Part shown: piece by piece, positions 16,233 through 25,555 of the stretch | Position numbering within the stretch: position 1 is the stretch's first letter | How the letters are laid out: the number at the start of each line of letters is the position of its first letter | Assembly: GCA_964503045.1 (NCBI GenBank) | Contig: CAZCZI010000014.1 | Location: forward strand, 62,001-126,000 | From: CAYZJR01 sp964503045 | GTDB lineage: Bacteria; Cyanobacteriota; Vampirovibrionia; Obscuribacterales; Obscuribacteraceae | Direction: 5' to 3' | Length of the DNA: 64,000 nucleotides | Position numbers and translations under genes: made by a program | The notes under the pieces: model-generated | The model's database searches: none | What the model was told of the DNA's origin: nothing | What the model saw: the letters and a program-made list of their open reading frames with translations, nothing else

Positions 16233-17090
16233 ATGCAATTTATCCTAACCAGCTTGGTCAGTGCCTTGATGATGGGCTCAGGGGACTTCTTTGGCGGGCT
16301 TGCATGCAGGCGGGCGCCGGTGGCGATGGTTGGTTTCATAGGCCAGGCCATCGGGCTGGTCATCGTTCTGTTGTCTGTCTTTACGGGCAAGCATCCCTTT
16401 GCTCAGACGGCGTTTCAAATCGGTCTATGCGCCGGAACCAGCGGTTCGCTTGCGCTCTTCGCGGTTTATCGCGGCTTGGCTGTGGGGAAAGTGGCAGTCG
16501 TCGCGCCGTTGTCTGCTATTTTGGGCGCGCTCATACCAGTTTTGGTGTCGGTTGCGTTCGGGCATGTGTTTGGTCCGATGAAGTGGGTGGGCATAGTCGC
16601 TGGACTTGTCGCGGTGTATTTCCTGTCGGCGCCGGGTGATGAGGATATGGGCGAACGCACAGATACAGGCGAACACAAAGAAAGTGGGCTACTCTACGCC
16701 ATTGTTGGAGGTATAGGTCTGGCAGTTTTCTACATGCTTTTGGGCAACAACAGCGAGACGCATGGAAGTTTATGGACTTTGGTGGGTGAACGGTGCACAG
16801 TAGTATCCATAATGTTGGTAGCTGCTCTGTCGCGAAAACAGCTCGCAATGCCCGACTCCAACACTATGTGGTTGATTGTTGTCGCTGGGGTCTGCGACAT
16901 CATCGGCAACTTGGCATTTCTGTTCGGAGCCATGCGCGGGCCACTGCCCATGGTGGCACTAATTACTTCACTCTATCCTGCCATGACCATGCTTCTAGGA
17001 TGGTCTGTTCTAAAGCAGCCGCTGACTAGAAACCTCGCAATCGGTGCAGTCTGTGCCGTACTTTGCCTGGTGCTTTTCGCGCTCCAATAG
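16233..17090 (+). CDS. EamA/DMT-family transporter
   Basis: 285 residues with about ten hydrophobic helices arranged as two EamA halves (residues 1-130 and 150-285). Halves of this type carry helix-breaking glycines and prolines as seen here (VAVVAPLSAILGALIPVLVS in the first half, LPMVALITSLYPAMTMLLGW in the second). DMT transporters export or exchange metabolites such as amino acids or nucleotide sugars; the substrate cannot be predicted. Inner membrane. Its stop abuts the stop of the convergent gene at 17091, so the two genes share a terminator region or overlap in their 3' ends. Confidence 0.85.
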   Translation: MQFILTSLVSALMMGSGDFFGGLACRRAPVAMVGFIGQAIGLVIVLLSVFTGKHPFAQTAFQIGLCAGTSGSLALFAVYRGLAVGKVAVVAPLSAILGALIPVLVSVAFGHVFGPMKWVGIVAGLVAVYFLSAPGDEDMGERTDTGEHKESGLLYAIVGGIGLAVFYMLLGNNSETHGSLWTLVGERCTVVSIMLVAALSRKQLAMPDSNTMWLIVVAGVCDIIGNLAFLFGAMRGPLPMVALITSLYPAMTMLLGWSVLKQPLTRNLAIGAVCAVLCLVLFALQ

Positions 17091-17438
17091 CTATTTCTTC
17101 TTATTTTCGGGCGCGTCCTTTTGTTTCAAGACTACAGTCTTGATGCCGAGCTGATAAGAGTTATTGCCTTCGAAATCAGTGATTACTAAGTGGGGAAGGT
17201 TGACTCCCTTTTCTGCGTTTTCCGGCTTGTGAACTTCTTTGTCGATCGCCCGCATCTTGTTGATGACGTCGTGACGGTCTTTTGCACACATATCGGAAAG
17301 CGAGTCGAGAACTTCCGACAGCATTTTTCCGTTGCCCGAGTAAGCCTTAATCGCCAAGTCGGTTGCTTCCTGGCGTCTTTCTTTCTCGTTCATCGGATGG
17401 CACTTGCCTTGTTGTTCGGCTTGAGCTCCTTTATCCAT
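17091..17438 (-). CDS. Hypothetical 115-residue protein
   Basis: Start supported by AGGAGACG upstream of the ATG at 17438. The product is charged and mostly helical in its first 70 residues (EKERRQEATDLAIKAY, then a helix with MLSEVLDSLSDMCAKDRHD), then a short strand-rich end (HLVITDFEGNNSYQLG) and a lysine-rich tail. No signal, membrane or catalytic motif is visible, and I do not recognise it. It is convergent with the EamA gene and divergent from the next gene. Confidence 0.5.
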   Translation of the reverse strand: MDKGAQAEQQGKCHPMNEKERRQEATDLAIKAYSGNGKMLSEVLDSLSDMCAKDRHDVINKMRAIDKEVHKPENAEKGVNLPHLVITDFEGNNSYQLGIKTVVLKQKDAPENKKK

Positions 17439-17599
17439 GGGGTCGTCTCCTAGTAATTGGTAAGTGGAAAGTGAAAAAGATTGGTAAAAGTAAGGGAAGG
17501 GCAGCCTACATACTAGTGTTCAAGTGGGACAATCTAGTGACAACTCTTCGACGTGTGGCACGCGGGCGGGTAATATATGTGCACCGGCGAGGAGAAAAA

Positions 17600-18919
17600 G
17601 TGGGACTTTTAGACTGGTGGAAGCGCGAAAGCGAAATCTATGGAACAGTCTTGTTTCCAGGACCCCTTCCTGTCAGGTCCGAGCACTTTGACTATCTGAC
17701 CGAGCACGGCTTCACTCTGCAAAAGGACGATGTGGAGCTTGGAAGCGATCTCCACTGGGCTCTTAAACTCGAACATAAAGATCATGGAACCATAGACATG
17801 ATCTGTTCTCGCAACTTTCAAAACGCCAAGCATCTTTTAGATCACGCATTTATGACGGATGATGGCGGCGAAGCAATTGCGAAAGCCGGATGCGCTGTCA
17901 ACCTCAAGCTGCGTGGAAAGAAGGGCAACATTCTGGAAGACCGCAAAGCCGCATTACGACTGTATTCGCTTCTGATGAGCGACTATGGGTTAGCAGCCAT
18001 TGACGATACCTCGTTTAAGGTGTGGTCTAAGCCGCAGTTGGAAGATGAGCTATCGCATGATGCAGCGCTTGATGTGTCTGATATTTTCGGTGTGCATGCG
18101 GTTCATGATCAGGCAGGAACATATTGGCTGCACACACATGGATTGGGTGAAATCGGAGCCAGTGACTTCGATATAGTCAATCCGTCCCAAAGTCTCCTGT
18201 CCCAAAACGGGCTTGATACCTTACGCGCGATTGCATTTGCAGTTCTTGAATCTGAGCTTCGGTTGGATGAGAGCCCCTATCTATTGTTCATGCGACCTTT
18301 GATTAATGTTTGTCTCATCGACATCAATAAATATGTGCGCGACTCGAAGCATTCATCAGTATCGAAGCTGAAAGATGACATCAAAGAGAGTCATAATGAA
18401 AAGCGTGGCATCATCTGCGAACCGCGCAAAAAGATTTTGTTTTGGACAGCCAATCAGTCACCGACACCGTGCAAGTTTCTCACGGAAGTTACCGGTGATG
18501 GTGTGATGACGCGATTCACCAAGGCGGGGACAGAACTTCTTTCAAAGCGTGCGCGTGCGACCTATAAAAAATTCGGCGAGTTTCTCGAGGAATTCAGTGA
18601 ATTGCAGTTACCTGCTTTAGCCAAGATCGCTGTGCCTGTAGACAGTGATCCTGATTCGCATGAACACATGTGGTTTGAAGTGCACAAAGCATTTCCAGAT
18701 CACGTTGATGCAACCTTGCTCAACGAGCCAAACGACATCGCCAAACTCAAAGCAGGGATGCGAGGCGATTTCCCGTCCGAGAACATTTCAGATTGGACGA
18801 TCATGTGCCCGTTTGGTTCGATAACTCCAGCTGGCCTTGGTGTTGCGAGAGTGTTGCGCTCGCGCTTTGATGAGGCCCGCAAGATTGTCGAAGAAGCCAA
18901 CAGAGATCAGCACGACTAA
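17600..18919 (+). CDS. DUF2314-like domain protein
   Basis: 439 residues if translation starts at GTG 17600, which has GAGGAG just upstream; the in-frame sequence before it overlaps the divergent gene and is unlikely to be coding. The N-terminal 250 residues are an alpha/beta region I cannot name. The C-terminal 90 residues (HEHMWFEVHKAFPDHVD, then LLNEPNDIAKLKAGMRG and ISDWTI) match the DUF2314 pattern, in which an MWF/V strand, an LLNEP turn and a DW pair recur. Function is unknown; members are often found in sets of paralogous bacterial proteins. Cytoplasmic. The TPR gene at 18976 follows after 56 bases. Confidence 0.6.
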   Translation: MGLLDWWKRESEIYGTVLFPGPLPVRSEHFDYLTEHGFTLQKDDVELGSDLHWALKLEHKDHGTIDMICSRNFQNAKHLLDHAFMTDDGGEAIAKAGCAVNLKLRGKKGNILEDRKAALRLYSLLMSDYGLAAIDDTSFKVWSKPQLEDELSHDAALDVSDIFGVHAVHDQAGTYWLHTHGLGEIGASDFDIVNPSQSLLSQNGLDTLRAIAFAVLESELRLDESPYLLFMRPLINVCLIDINKYVRDSKHSSVSKLKDDIKESHNEKRGIICEPRKKILFWTANQSPTPCKFLTEVTGDGVMTRFTKAGTELLSKRARATYKKFGEFLEEFSELQLPALAKIAVPVDSDPDSHEHMWFEVHKAFPDHVDATLLNEPNDIAKLKAGMRGDFPSENISDWTIMCPFGSITPAGLGVARVLRSRFDEARKIVEEANRDQHD

Positions 18920-18975
18920 ACGGAGATGAGCTGTGCGGTATACTCGAAACATGATACTCCGCTCGGCTCACAACA

Positions 18976-20169
18976 ATGGAAGATCTTTCAGAACTCAAAA
19001 GAGCGAAGCGAAAGCGTGGGCGATTACGACAACGAATCAAGCAAGTTAGCGTCATTCTCCTAATTTCAACTTGGGTCGTTATTGTTTGTGTTTTTGTAGC
19101 TCTTCAGGTGATAAGCAATGGCGCCAATGCGCTTATGACTTTGAGTCGCCTGGAGTGGTTGCTTGGTAATCGTGACAGTGCGATTTCTCATTTATGGATG
19201 GCAGTTCAACGAAATCCGGATACCGAGACTCTGTCGAAATATGTGGAAGCAATGCGACTCGCTGGAAGGCTGAAAGAAGTTGATTCGCAGTTAGCCAGCC
19301 TGCCATCAAGTTCGTCTTATGACGAGATTGCCAAAGCTCGTGTCATTGTATTTATTGAACAGTTGGATTTGATTAGTGCAGAAAAATTGTGCAATGAGTG
19401 GATTGCGAAGTCACCGAAATCGGCTGATGCATTTTTGATGAGAGGGCGCGTCAACGAAGAGTTGAAGGAGTACGGTAAGGCCCAATCAGACTATCTAAAG
19501 AGCATTAGTTTATTGCAGTGCGCCGCAGCAGTCGATGGACTCGCCAGAGTCCGACAGCGATTGTTGTGGACTGACAATACTTACACTGAAATGATGGAGT
19601 TCAAATTCAGAGGCGATCCCAACAATCCTAAGGACAAACTCTCACATGCATTGCGACTCTGTATGGCTGATGACTATGATAGTGCGTTGAAGATCTATTC
19701 CGATCTGATAGAACGCAAGCAACTTCTGCCTGCTGCATATCTTGGTCGTGGTGGTGTGTACGGCAGATTGGGGAGGAGCAAGGAGGCAATTGCGGATCTC
19801 GACTTGGCGATTAAGCTAATTCCAGAAGCCTCTCCAACCGGTATGCTCGAATACACTCAATTCAAATTGTTGAACACGGATGGACAGCAGATTTACACAA
19901 CTCGGTTAGATCTTGCCTATGCCAACCGTGCGCAGTGTCTTTTGCAATTAAACAGATGCGAAGAAGCGCTGGTCGATATCAACAAGGCGATCGCTTTGAA
20001 GCCACAGTCTTTGCAGTTCAAAATTAGATCTCAGATTCTGTATAAGTTAGGAAAGTTTGAGGCTGCGAAAAAGGACGAAAATGAAATTAAAATCCGAGGA
20101 GCAAGACATCAAAAAAGTGTTGGGGCTAATGACCGCGCTCAATCACTGTTCTATCTGATGGCGGAATGA
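18976..20169 (+). CDS. TPR protein with N-terminal membrane anchor
   Basis: 397 residues. A basic N-terminus (KRAKRKRGRLRQR) precedes one transmembrane helix (about 24-47), so most of the protein should face the periplasm. The rest is TPR: pairs such as DAFLMRGRVNEELKEYGKAQ, AAYLGRGGVYGRLGRSKEA and LAYANRAQCLLQLNRCEEA follow the 34-residue pattern with the conserved Gly, Ala and Tyr positions. Function is probably scaffolding. There is no strong ribosome binding site. It ends 51 bases before the assembly gap. Confidence 0.75.
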   Translation: MEDLSELKRAKRKRGRLRQRIKQVSVILLISTWVVIVCVFVALQVISNGANALMTLSRLEWLLGNRDSAISHLWMAVQRNPDTETLSKYVEAMRLAGRLKEVDSQLASLPSSSSYDEIAKARVIVFIEQLDLISAEKLCNEWIAKSPKSADAFLMRGRVNEELKEYGKAQSDYLKSISLLQCAAAVDGLARVRQRLLWTDNTYTEMMEFKFRGDPNNPKDKLSHALRLCMADDYDSALKIYSDLIERKQLLPAAYLGRGGVYGRLGRSKEAIADLDLAIKLIPEASPTGMLEYTQFKLLNTDGQQIYTTRLDLAYANRAQCLLQLNRCEEALVDINKAIALKPQSLQFKIRSQILYKLGKFEAAKKDENEIKIRGARHQKSVGANDRAQSLFYLMAE

Positions 20170-20220
20170 AATTAGGTGAGCGTCAGTGCAAACAATTTAG
20201 CAGATTTGGATTGTTTAGAG

Positions 20221-20320
20221 NNNNNNNNNNNNNNNNNNNNNNNNNNNNNNNNNNNNNNNNNNNNNNNNNNNNNNNNNNNNNNNNNNNNNNNNNNNNNNNN
20301 NNNNNNNNNNNNNNNNNNNN
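20221..20320. other. Assembly gap (100 N)
   Basis: Exactly 100 unknown bases, the conventional placeholder for a gap of unknown size. Sequence order across it is inferred by the assembly, and any frame running through it is unsupported. Confidence 0.98.
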
Positions 20321-20432
20321 AGTCCCCGTCTTTTGGAAAGAGGAAGCCGCTTTCGTCTTCCTGTGATAGAGCCGGTCTAGTAATGCCTGATACCGCGAAA
20401 AGAAGAGCAAGAAGAATGCTGGCGTATCTCAT
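20321..20432 (-). CDS. Secreted protein, 3' part lost in gap (partial)
   Basis: Reading leftward from the ATG at 20432, with GGAGGA upstream, a clear signal peptide (MRYASILLALLFAVSGI, cleavage near ALSQ) is followed by about 13 mature residues before the sequence enters the gap. The remainder and function are unknown. The bases left of the gap (20170-20220) happen to be open in this frame but cannot be joined with confidence. Confidence 0.55.
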
Positions 20433-20629
20433 AGAGGCGTCCTCCGGTATGGGACTGCTTGTTGTGTCAGTGTTATCTTGACATGTGCTCGTAAGGTCTG
20501 AAATCGCAGGATGATAACGGGACGAAAACTGATTGCAAAGGGCAAGTTAAGCCCGCCAGCTTTGTCTTACGCGGTTTGAATCCTCTCGATGGGTGGTAAG
20601 GAGGTGCTACACGCAAGAGGTGCACCGTA

Positions 20630-21472
20630 ATGAGAAATTCATCGTCTAAAGTTCTCGGAGTGGTCCTCGTGTGTTCTGTTGTGGCTATTCATATTCAAGG
20701 TTGCTCGAAATCTCAGGGCGATGTGAATGTTCCATGGGAAAAGTTCGAAAAGTGGAACACCCTCATGACGCAGGGTGAAGATGCTCTTAGGAAAGGAGAT
20801 ATGAAAACAGCAGAACCCTTGCTTGATAAAGCGCTGGTTGAGGCGGAAAAGATTGGAAAGGACGACCGTCGTGTGGCCTCCACTTTAAATGATCTGGCAG
20901 TCGTTGCATCTTCGAAAAAGGACTTCGCAAAGGCGGTCGAATACAGCAAACGCTCCCTCGCCATTGAGGACAAATTGTATGGTGGAGAACACGTGGATGT
21001 AGCTTACGATCTAAACAATACCGGTGCGTTTCTAGATGCTAACAAGCAACATGAGGAAGCGACACCAATTTTGGAACGCGCATTGAAAATGCGAAAGAAG
21101 TTGCTTGGAGAAAAAGACTCGCTTACAGCTGTAACCTCTATCAATCTCGCAGCAAATTATGAGGCTCGTCACCAGTTTAAAAACGCCGAGAAGCAGTATA
21201 AGGAAACACTGATGCTTACAAAGGCATCTCAACGACCTGATATGTATCTGAGCACAATCCTTGACCTTGCGCGACTTTATCTAGACAATGGACAGAAGAA
21301 GCAGGCGGAGAGTTTGTTCGTACCAGGAATTGAAGAGGCTCTGGCACTTTCTCCTGAGACCTCAACGCAGTACATCAAGATTCTCGAAAGATTGGGACGC
21401 ACAAAGGATGCAAAAGCATTCAAGGCAAAGCTCAAATTTTCGATCGACGCCTCGCAGTCCGGCGGAAAGTAA
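20630..21472 (+). CDS. TPR lipoprotein
   Basis: 280 residues with AAGAGGTG before the ATG. The N-terminal signal ends in a lipobox (VVAIHIQGC, Cys25), so the mature protein should be lipidated and membrane-bound outside the cytoplasm. The rest is a set of TPR units of the kinesin-light-chain type with about 42-residue spacing (ASTLNDLAVVASSKKDFAKA, AYDLNNTGAFLDANKQHEEA, TSINLAANYEARHQFKNAEK). It probably acts as a scaffold. It is followed at once by a bidirectional hairpin shared with the convergent gene. Confidence 0.8.
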   Translation: MRNSSSKVLGVVLVCSVVAIHIQGCSKSQGDVNVPWEKFEKWNTLMTQGEDALRKGDMKTAEPLLDKALVEAEKIGKDDRRVASTLNDLAVVASSKKDFAKAVEYSKRSLAIEDKLYGGEHVDVAYDLNNTGAFLDANKQHEEATPILERALKMRKKLLGEKDSLTAVTSINLAANYEARHQFKNAEKQYKETLMLTKASQRPDMYLSTILDLARLYLDNGQKKQAESLFVPGIEEALALSPETSTQYIKILERLGRTKDAKAFKAKLKFSIDASQSGGK

Positions 21473-21496
21473 AAGACCGCGTTTTATCGCGGTCTT
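21473..21496. terminator. Bidirectional hairpin between convergent genes
   Basis: AAGACCGCG and CGCGGTCTT form a perfect 9-bp stem with a 6-base loop. The better U-run (TTTTACTTT) lies on the minus strand, so it mainly terminates the gene at 21520-22230, while also lying right behind the plus-strand lipoprotein stop. Confidence 0.7.
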
Positions 21497-21519
21497 CATT
21501 GCATTTGCTTGTTGGCGTT

Positions 21520-22230
21520 CTAGTGCTTTTTGTCTCTTACGACCGTGCCGACTTGCTTGGCGTCTTCATCCCACAAAACCTCTCCGGTTTTGGTGTTAGT
21601 TATTTTTTCGTGTCTGACACGACCGCTTGGATCGTAGGTCGTCACGCTGGTTTGATTGCGCTCTCTGTTGACGTCAACGCCCGTTTGTGAGCCGTCTGGA
21701 TGATAGATACGGGTTTCTGTGCCTTTGTAGTTGCCTTCAGTGACTGTCAATGTTCCATCTTTTGATGTGGACACCGCGAAGTCTTCTTTGACTCTGTTGT
21801 GCTTGGTGTCGCGCCACTTTCCGTCTTTGCCTTTGACATAAGTGTCGCCACCGTCATAGTTCCAGCCTTTAGGAAAATCTACTTTATCGATCTGCCCGTC
21901 CGGACCGTAGTGCACTTTGTGTCCGCCCACTTCGACGGGTCTGCCTTGATCATCACGAGTGATTTTTCTTGCATTTTCAGCAGCATCCTTGCTGGTCTCG
22001 CCGTTCTTTACGCCATAGTCGCCGCCTTTTGGAGCCTGTGAGTCAAACAATACTACTTCGCCGAAGTTCTGCATGACACTACCATTAGTATCATTAGCTT
22101 GCATAACCAGTCTTTGTGATTGCAGAGCTTCTTTGGGGTTGGTGTAAATCTCTGCTGAAAGAGCTTGTGTGCCGCTGTCGAGTGCCTTTGGTTGTGCGCC
22201 GTCGTTTATCTCCGCATTGTGAGTGCTCAT
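21520..22230 (-). CDS. Leaderless DG-repeat protein
   Basis: 236 residues with AGGATAAGG before the ATG. It has no signal peptide. The N-terminal 60 residues are polar. The rest consists of short strand-turn units with DG or PDG turns (HYGPDGQIDKVDFPKGW, STSKDGTLTVTEGNYKG, IYHPDGSQTGVDV, TYDPSGRVRHEKITNTKTGE). The last unit resembles a YD/RHS repeat. Similar units occur in the proteins at 12703-15330 and 52731-53960, which suggests a common family of repeat proteins in this genome. Function is unknown; a surface or adhesive role is plausible. Confidence 0.65.
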   Translation of the reverse strand: MSTHNAEINDGAQPKALDSGTQALSAEIYTNPKEALQSQRLVMQANDTNGSVMQNFGEVVLFDSQAPKGGDYGVKNGETSKDAAENARKITRDDQGRPVEVGGHKVHYGPDGQIDKVDFPKGWNYDGGDTYVKGKDGKWRDTKHNRVKEDFAVSTSKDGTLTVTEGNYKGTETRIYHPDGSQTGVDVNRERNQTSVTTYDPSGRVRHEKITNTKTGEVLWDEDAKQVGTVVRDKKH

Positions 22231-22588
22231 TGCCTTATCCTCATGTCCAAACCAGCCTTATGGCAGCTGTTATCGCTGCCTTTGACCAACTTCCGCAAAT
22301 GTGTTGGTCATGCCGTAGAGATTAACGCCGGGGTTGTGGCAATCGAATGACAATGAAAAAATGACGGTTTCGGATATTCCGTTGCCAGCCTGTTTGGGTT
22401 TTGGGAATTTTAACCCAGTCCTCCAAGAGCAAACCTTAACGCAGAACTAGTTACCAGCAGGTTTCCACACTTCGACCGATTTCTGATCGTTAATTAGACA
22501 ATATGATGTCAATGTAATGTTTAAACGGGATGATCTGAGCCTGCCGTGGCTTGGCTAGCTTTGAGTTTTCAATCGGAGGTTCCAGATT
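22231..22588. promoter_or_regulatory. Divergent intergenic region
   Basis: 358 bases between two divergent genes. It contains a short inverted repeat TGGGTT/AACCCA (22395-22417) and an AT-rich stretch near 22490-22530 that could serve the stress-protein promoter. I see no gene or recognisable RNA in it. Confidence 0.35.
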
Positions 22589-23452
22589 ATGAGCGGCACG
22601 TCTTATTTAGTTGCTATCGATGGTTCAGAAGAATCTCGTGAGGCGGCCTATTTTGCATGGAATCTCGCTAAACAATCCGGCGTCGGCGTCATCGCCCAGC
22701 ATGTTGTCGATTCTACAGGCGTCTGGCGTTTCCTATCTTATGATCTTGCCGGATTTGTTGGCAGCGGGCTGTATATGGACGCTAGAGAGCAGATGATCAG
22801 CGCGATGTATTCGATTGGTGAAGGAATTATGCTGGCTTACACTAGTCAGGCGAATGGCGTGGGTTGCCAGTTAGAAACCTACATCGACGAGGGAGATCCT
22901 TCTTGCGAAATTGCCCGCCGTGCGGTGAATCATGATCTTGTTATCGTCGGCCTGCACCGTCGCTGCGATTCCTTCAATCGGCCTCGAATGTTTGAGAGAT
23001 TGTCCGAAATCTGTTCTTGTCCTGTTCTGGTGGTGCAAAGGACAAAGAGACCATTTTCACGAATGCAAGTCTTCGTCACCGAAGAGATTGCCGATTGTGA
23101 GAGTGTTACCAATCTCTACCAGCTCAGTGCCATCCTGGGAACTACTGTTGATTTTTACTTCGACCAAACTATTTTGGAAGACCATTTGCGATCAATCACC
23201 GATTGGTCACAAGGCAAAGGAGTACGGTCAATGGAACAAGGCGATTTCAGCCAATTGACGAATAATACGGCAGATGACGCTCTTATCGTAGTCTCTGCTG
23301 CAGAGGCGTCTGAACGACGAGGCGAAATTCGAGACATTCTTTCGAAATCAGACAGACGGGCATTATTGATTTGGCCTAATCAAGAAACAATTGAGAAAAC
23401 GCGAAAATCATTGAATAAGCCAGCTCTTAAGCCTATCTGCGATGTTGCCTGA
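22589..23452 (+). CDS. Universal stress protein family protein
   Basis: 287 residues with GGAGG upstream. The first half is a UspA fold (SYLVAIDGSEESREAAYFAW at the start; CPVLVVQ closing strand near residue 146). The glycine-rich ATP loop after VIVGLHR is degenerate, so it may not bind ATP. The second half resembles a further, decayed Usp domain. Usp proteins aid survival under stress such as starvation or oxygen limitation. It is the first gene beside the nitrate-respiration island, which fits but does not prove a role in anaerobic adaptation. Confidence 0.7.
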   Translation: MSGTSYLVAIDGSEESREAAYFAWNLAKQSGVGVIAQHVVDSTGVWRFLSYDLAGFVGSGLYMDAREQMISAMYSIGEGIMLAYTSQANGVGCQLETYIDEGDPSCEIARRAVNHDLVIVGLHRRCDSFNRPRMFERLSEICSCPVLVVQRTKRPFSRMQVFVTEEIADCESVTNLYQLSAILGTTVDFYFDQTILEDHLRSITDWSQGKGVRSMEQGDFSQLTNNTADDALIVVSAAEASERRGEIRDILSKSDRRALLIWPNQETIEKTRKSLNKPALKPICDVA

Positions 23453-23461
23453 TGTCTCTAC

Positions 23462-23800
23462 CTATGGATCAGTGTCTTTCTTTCCGTTCTTGCCCTCAAT
23501 AATGTCGTCGACCCAGCAAAGGCAAGCCATCATTGAAGGAAAGCCAATGGTGGTGGTCGTCAAAAGTACTGTCTGCCGCACCTCTTCGTTGGTAAGACCG
23601 GTCTCCAGTGCTCGCCGGCAATGAGAGTGCACGGCTCCCTCCAGCCGGGCTCCGCATGCGATGCCGAGCTTGATTAGGGCTATCTCCCTCTTGCTTAACG
23701 GTCCGGCTGCCGCTACTGCTTTTCCTAAACCATCGTAAGCTTGGAAAACCTCTGGATATGCCTTTTGAAAGTTGAGATACCTTTGTGGAATCTTTGCCAT
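23462..23800 (-). CDS. Carboxymuconolactone decarboxylase/AhpD-like protein
   Basis: 112 residues with the CMD pattern: a first helix pair (FQKAYPEVFQAYDGLGKAVA), LSKREIALIKLGIACGARLEG, then VHSHCRRALETGLTNEEVRQTVLL. The segment EGAVHSHCRRA places one Cys and one His where AhpD has CxxCH, so only one of the redox cysteines is present and peroxidase activity is doubtful. Cytoplasmic. It lies 41 bases behind the cytochrome c gene at the end of the nitrate-respiration operon and could be its last member. Confidence 0.75.
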   Translation of the reverse strand: MAKIPQRYLNFQKAYPEVFQAYDGLGKAVAAAGPLSKREIALIKLGIACGARLEGAVHSHCRRALETGLTNEEVRQTVLLTTTTIGFPSMMACLCWVDDIIEGKNGKKDTDP

Positions 23801-23841
23801 CCTACCCCCGTTCGAGACGACCTCTACGCTATGTTTGCATC

Positions 23842-24441
23842 CTACGAGTCTTGTTGTTGATTCTTACGCAAAATTGCATTCCCTTTCAATACTTGGGCTA
23901 TCCCGAAATCAAGAGCAAAGATTGCAACTGCTGCCATTATCACATCAAACTTGTAGCGATCTAAATTGACCAAAAACAGCTTCCAGCCATGTCCGTGGAA
24001 TCGATTAGTGGGATCTGTACCGTCAAGATATTCCTGACTGTCAGGAATACCGTCATCATCGAGATCTGACTTATTGCCTAGTTGAGCAGCCAACTGCTCC
24101 GGATTTTTCTGAAGCTCGACCACTTTCTTTTTTCCAAGCGCTTCGATGATTTGATTGCCGAATTTGTTGAGTATGGGACTCTCCACTTTCTGCCCTGGTT
24201 CTAGAGCGCTGCGTGCAGATTGCAGTCGCTTCAGCTGCTCTTCGGTCAAGCTGCTAATTTGACCGGGACCCTCTCCTTGAGGACCGCTGTCATTCGTGTG
24301 GCACATCGCGCAGCTCACCGTCCTGCCTGAATGTTTTTCTGAGTATTCTTGAAATGAAGGGTATGCTTTGCCAGGTTGGACGCCAGCCAACAAACCAATC
24401 ACGATCAGTATCAAGTAGTGTGTGCGCGCTTGAATCACCAT
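23842..24441 (-). CDS. Membrane-anchored monoheme cytochrome c
   Basis: 199 residues from the ATG at 24441. An N-terminal signal segment (THYLILIVIGLLAGV) is followed by a heme c motif CAMCH, a helical region, a calcium-type loop SDLDDDGIPDSQEYLDGTDP resembling a thrombospondin type 3 repeat, and a C-terminal transmembrane helix (IMAAVAIFALDFGIAQVL). It is thus a periplasmic cytochrome tethered to the inner membrane. It follows cytochrome b immediately in the operon and probably accepts electrons from the Rieske/cytochrome b module, in the role of cytochrome c1 or f. A longer start at 24483 would overlap cytochrome b. Confidence 0.8.
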   Translation of the reverse strand: MVIQARTHYLILIVIGLLAGVQPGKAYPSFQEYSEKHSGRTVSCAMCHTNDSGPQGEGPGQISSLTEEQLKRLQSARSALEPGQKVESPILNKFGNQIIEALGKKKVVELQKNPEQLAAQLGNKSDLDDDGIPDSQEYLDGTDPTNRFHGHGWKLFLVNLDRYKFDVIMAAVAIFALDFGIAQVLKGNAILRKNQQQDS

Positions 24442-24442
24442 A

Positions 24443-25555
24443 TCAATGCGACCCCTTAAATAACTCGTAAATTTGTTGCCCAAAAAATGTCATCACCACC
24501 AAATATGCGGTCGCGATAAGCGACAAAAATCTCAGGGTTTTGCGACTCGTGCCACGGAAGATCCAGGGTGTTAGGAACAAAATGGCGACACAAATAACAC
24601 TGGCAACAAGGATGACCCAAAAGGGCAGCATCTCAAGCGGATAATACACGAAGTAGAAATACCACTCCGGCTTTATACCGGGCGGTGTGGCACCCAGAGG
24701 ATCATAGGCGGCAAGCAGTGGAAAGGGCAAACCAAAGAATGACTCAAAAGGCACGCAAAGTGAAAGCACGAACAGAATAAAAAACACTGCCGCCCATAAC
24801 GTCAGATCCTTGAAGAAAAACACGGGGAAGAAGCGCTCCGATTTCGTTGGCTTCTCATCGGTTCCCTGACTCATTCCGTGCAGTTGCACCTGCAACAAAT
24901 GCAAACCAAGTACACCCATCAGCGCCAAAGGCAAAATAACCACATGCAATGCGTAGAATCTACCTAGTGTCGACTGACCCACTGATGCCTCTCCCTGAAA
25001 AGTCTCCCGAATGATCCTCGGTAGGTCAGAAAGCATTCCCGGCAGATACTGGCCGACATCTTCAATTGATTGCAAACCAACTTTGGTGGCATTGACCGCT
25101 ATCTGATTCCAGGGCAAAAGATAGCCAGTAAATCCGAATGTTAAGGTAATGAAAAGCAGGAGGACACCGGCGATCCATGTTATCTCCCTGGGTTTCTCAA
25201 ATGATTTCATGGCGAAAGCAGTGAGCAAATGGACAATGGCAAAAAGAATCATGCAAGAAGATGACCAGGCGTGCATGTTGCGAATGAGAAAGCCCATGCT
25301 CACATGCTTAGTTATATGCTCCACCGAAAGAAACGCGTCACTAACAGTTGCTTGATAATAAAAGAGCAAGAATAGACCAGTCACCACTTGCACGAGAAAG
25401 AAAAACATAGTCAGTCCGCCGGTGTAATACCCCCAGCTCATGCGATGTGAAGGTACTTCTTTCTTCTCAATCATGGAGTGAAAGTTCATCTTTTCAGTCG
25501 GGAAGCGTTCGCTTACAAACTGAAGCAGGCTGTTCAGGTTGAGGTTGCTCTTCAT
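24443..25555 (-). CDS. Cytochrome b, b6-like, bc-type complex
   Basis: 370 residues, the length of b6 plus subunit IV in one chain. Heme ligands are H95/H109 in helix B and H204/H219 in helix D. The 14-residue interval between the second pair is the b6 type rather than the mitochondrial type. The quinol-site motif PEWY is at 296-299. Eight or so transmembrane helices are predicted. It oxidises quinol at the outer face of the inner membrane together with a Rieske protein. Its start overlaps the stop of the narI-Rieske fusion (TGATG), which indicates translational coupling with the nitrate reductase genes. Confidence 0.9.
   Translation of the reverse strand: MKSNLNLNSLLQFVSERFPTEKMNFHSMIEKKEVPSHRMSWGYYTGGLTMFFFLVQVVTGLFLLFYYQATVSDAFLSVEHITKHVSMGFLIRNMHAWSSSCMILFAIVHLLTAFAMKSFEKPREITWIAGVLLLFITLTFGFTGYLLPWNQIAVNATKVGLQSIEDVGQYLPGMLSDLPRIIRETFQGEASVGQSTLGRFYALHVVILPLALMGVLGLHLLQVQLHGMSQGTDEKPTKSERFFPVFFFKDLTLWAAVFFILFVLSLCVPFESFFGLPFPLLAAYDPLGATPPGIKPEWYFYFVYYPLEMLPFWVILVASVICVAILFLTPWIFRGTSRKTLRFLSLIATAYLVVMTFFGQQIYELFKGSH

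Noticed and set aside
17363..17599. Upstream extension of the DUF2314-like gene
   Set aside because: It overlaps the divergent gene at 17091-17438, and a GTG with GAGGAG at 17600 gives a better start.
20166..20481. Several frames running across the assembly gap
   Set aside because: They consist mostly of unknown bases; only the signal-peptide start at 20432 is supported.
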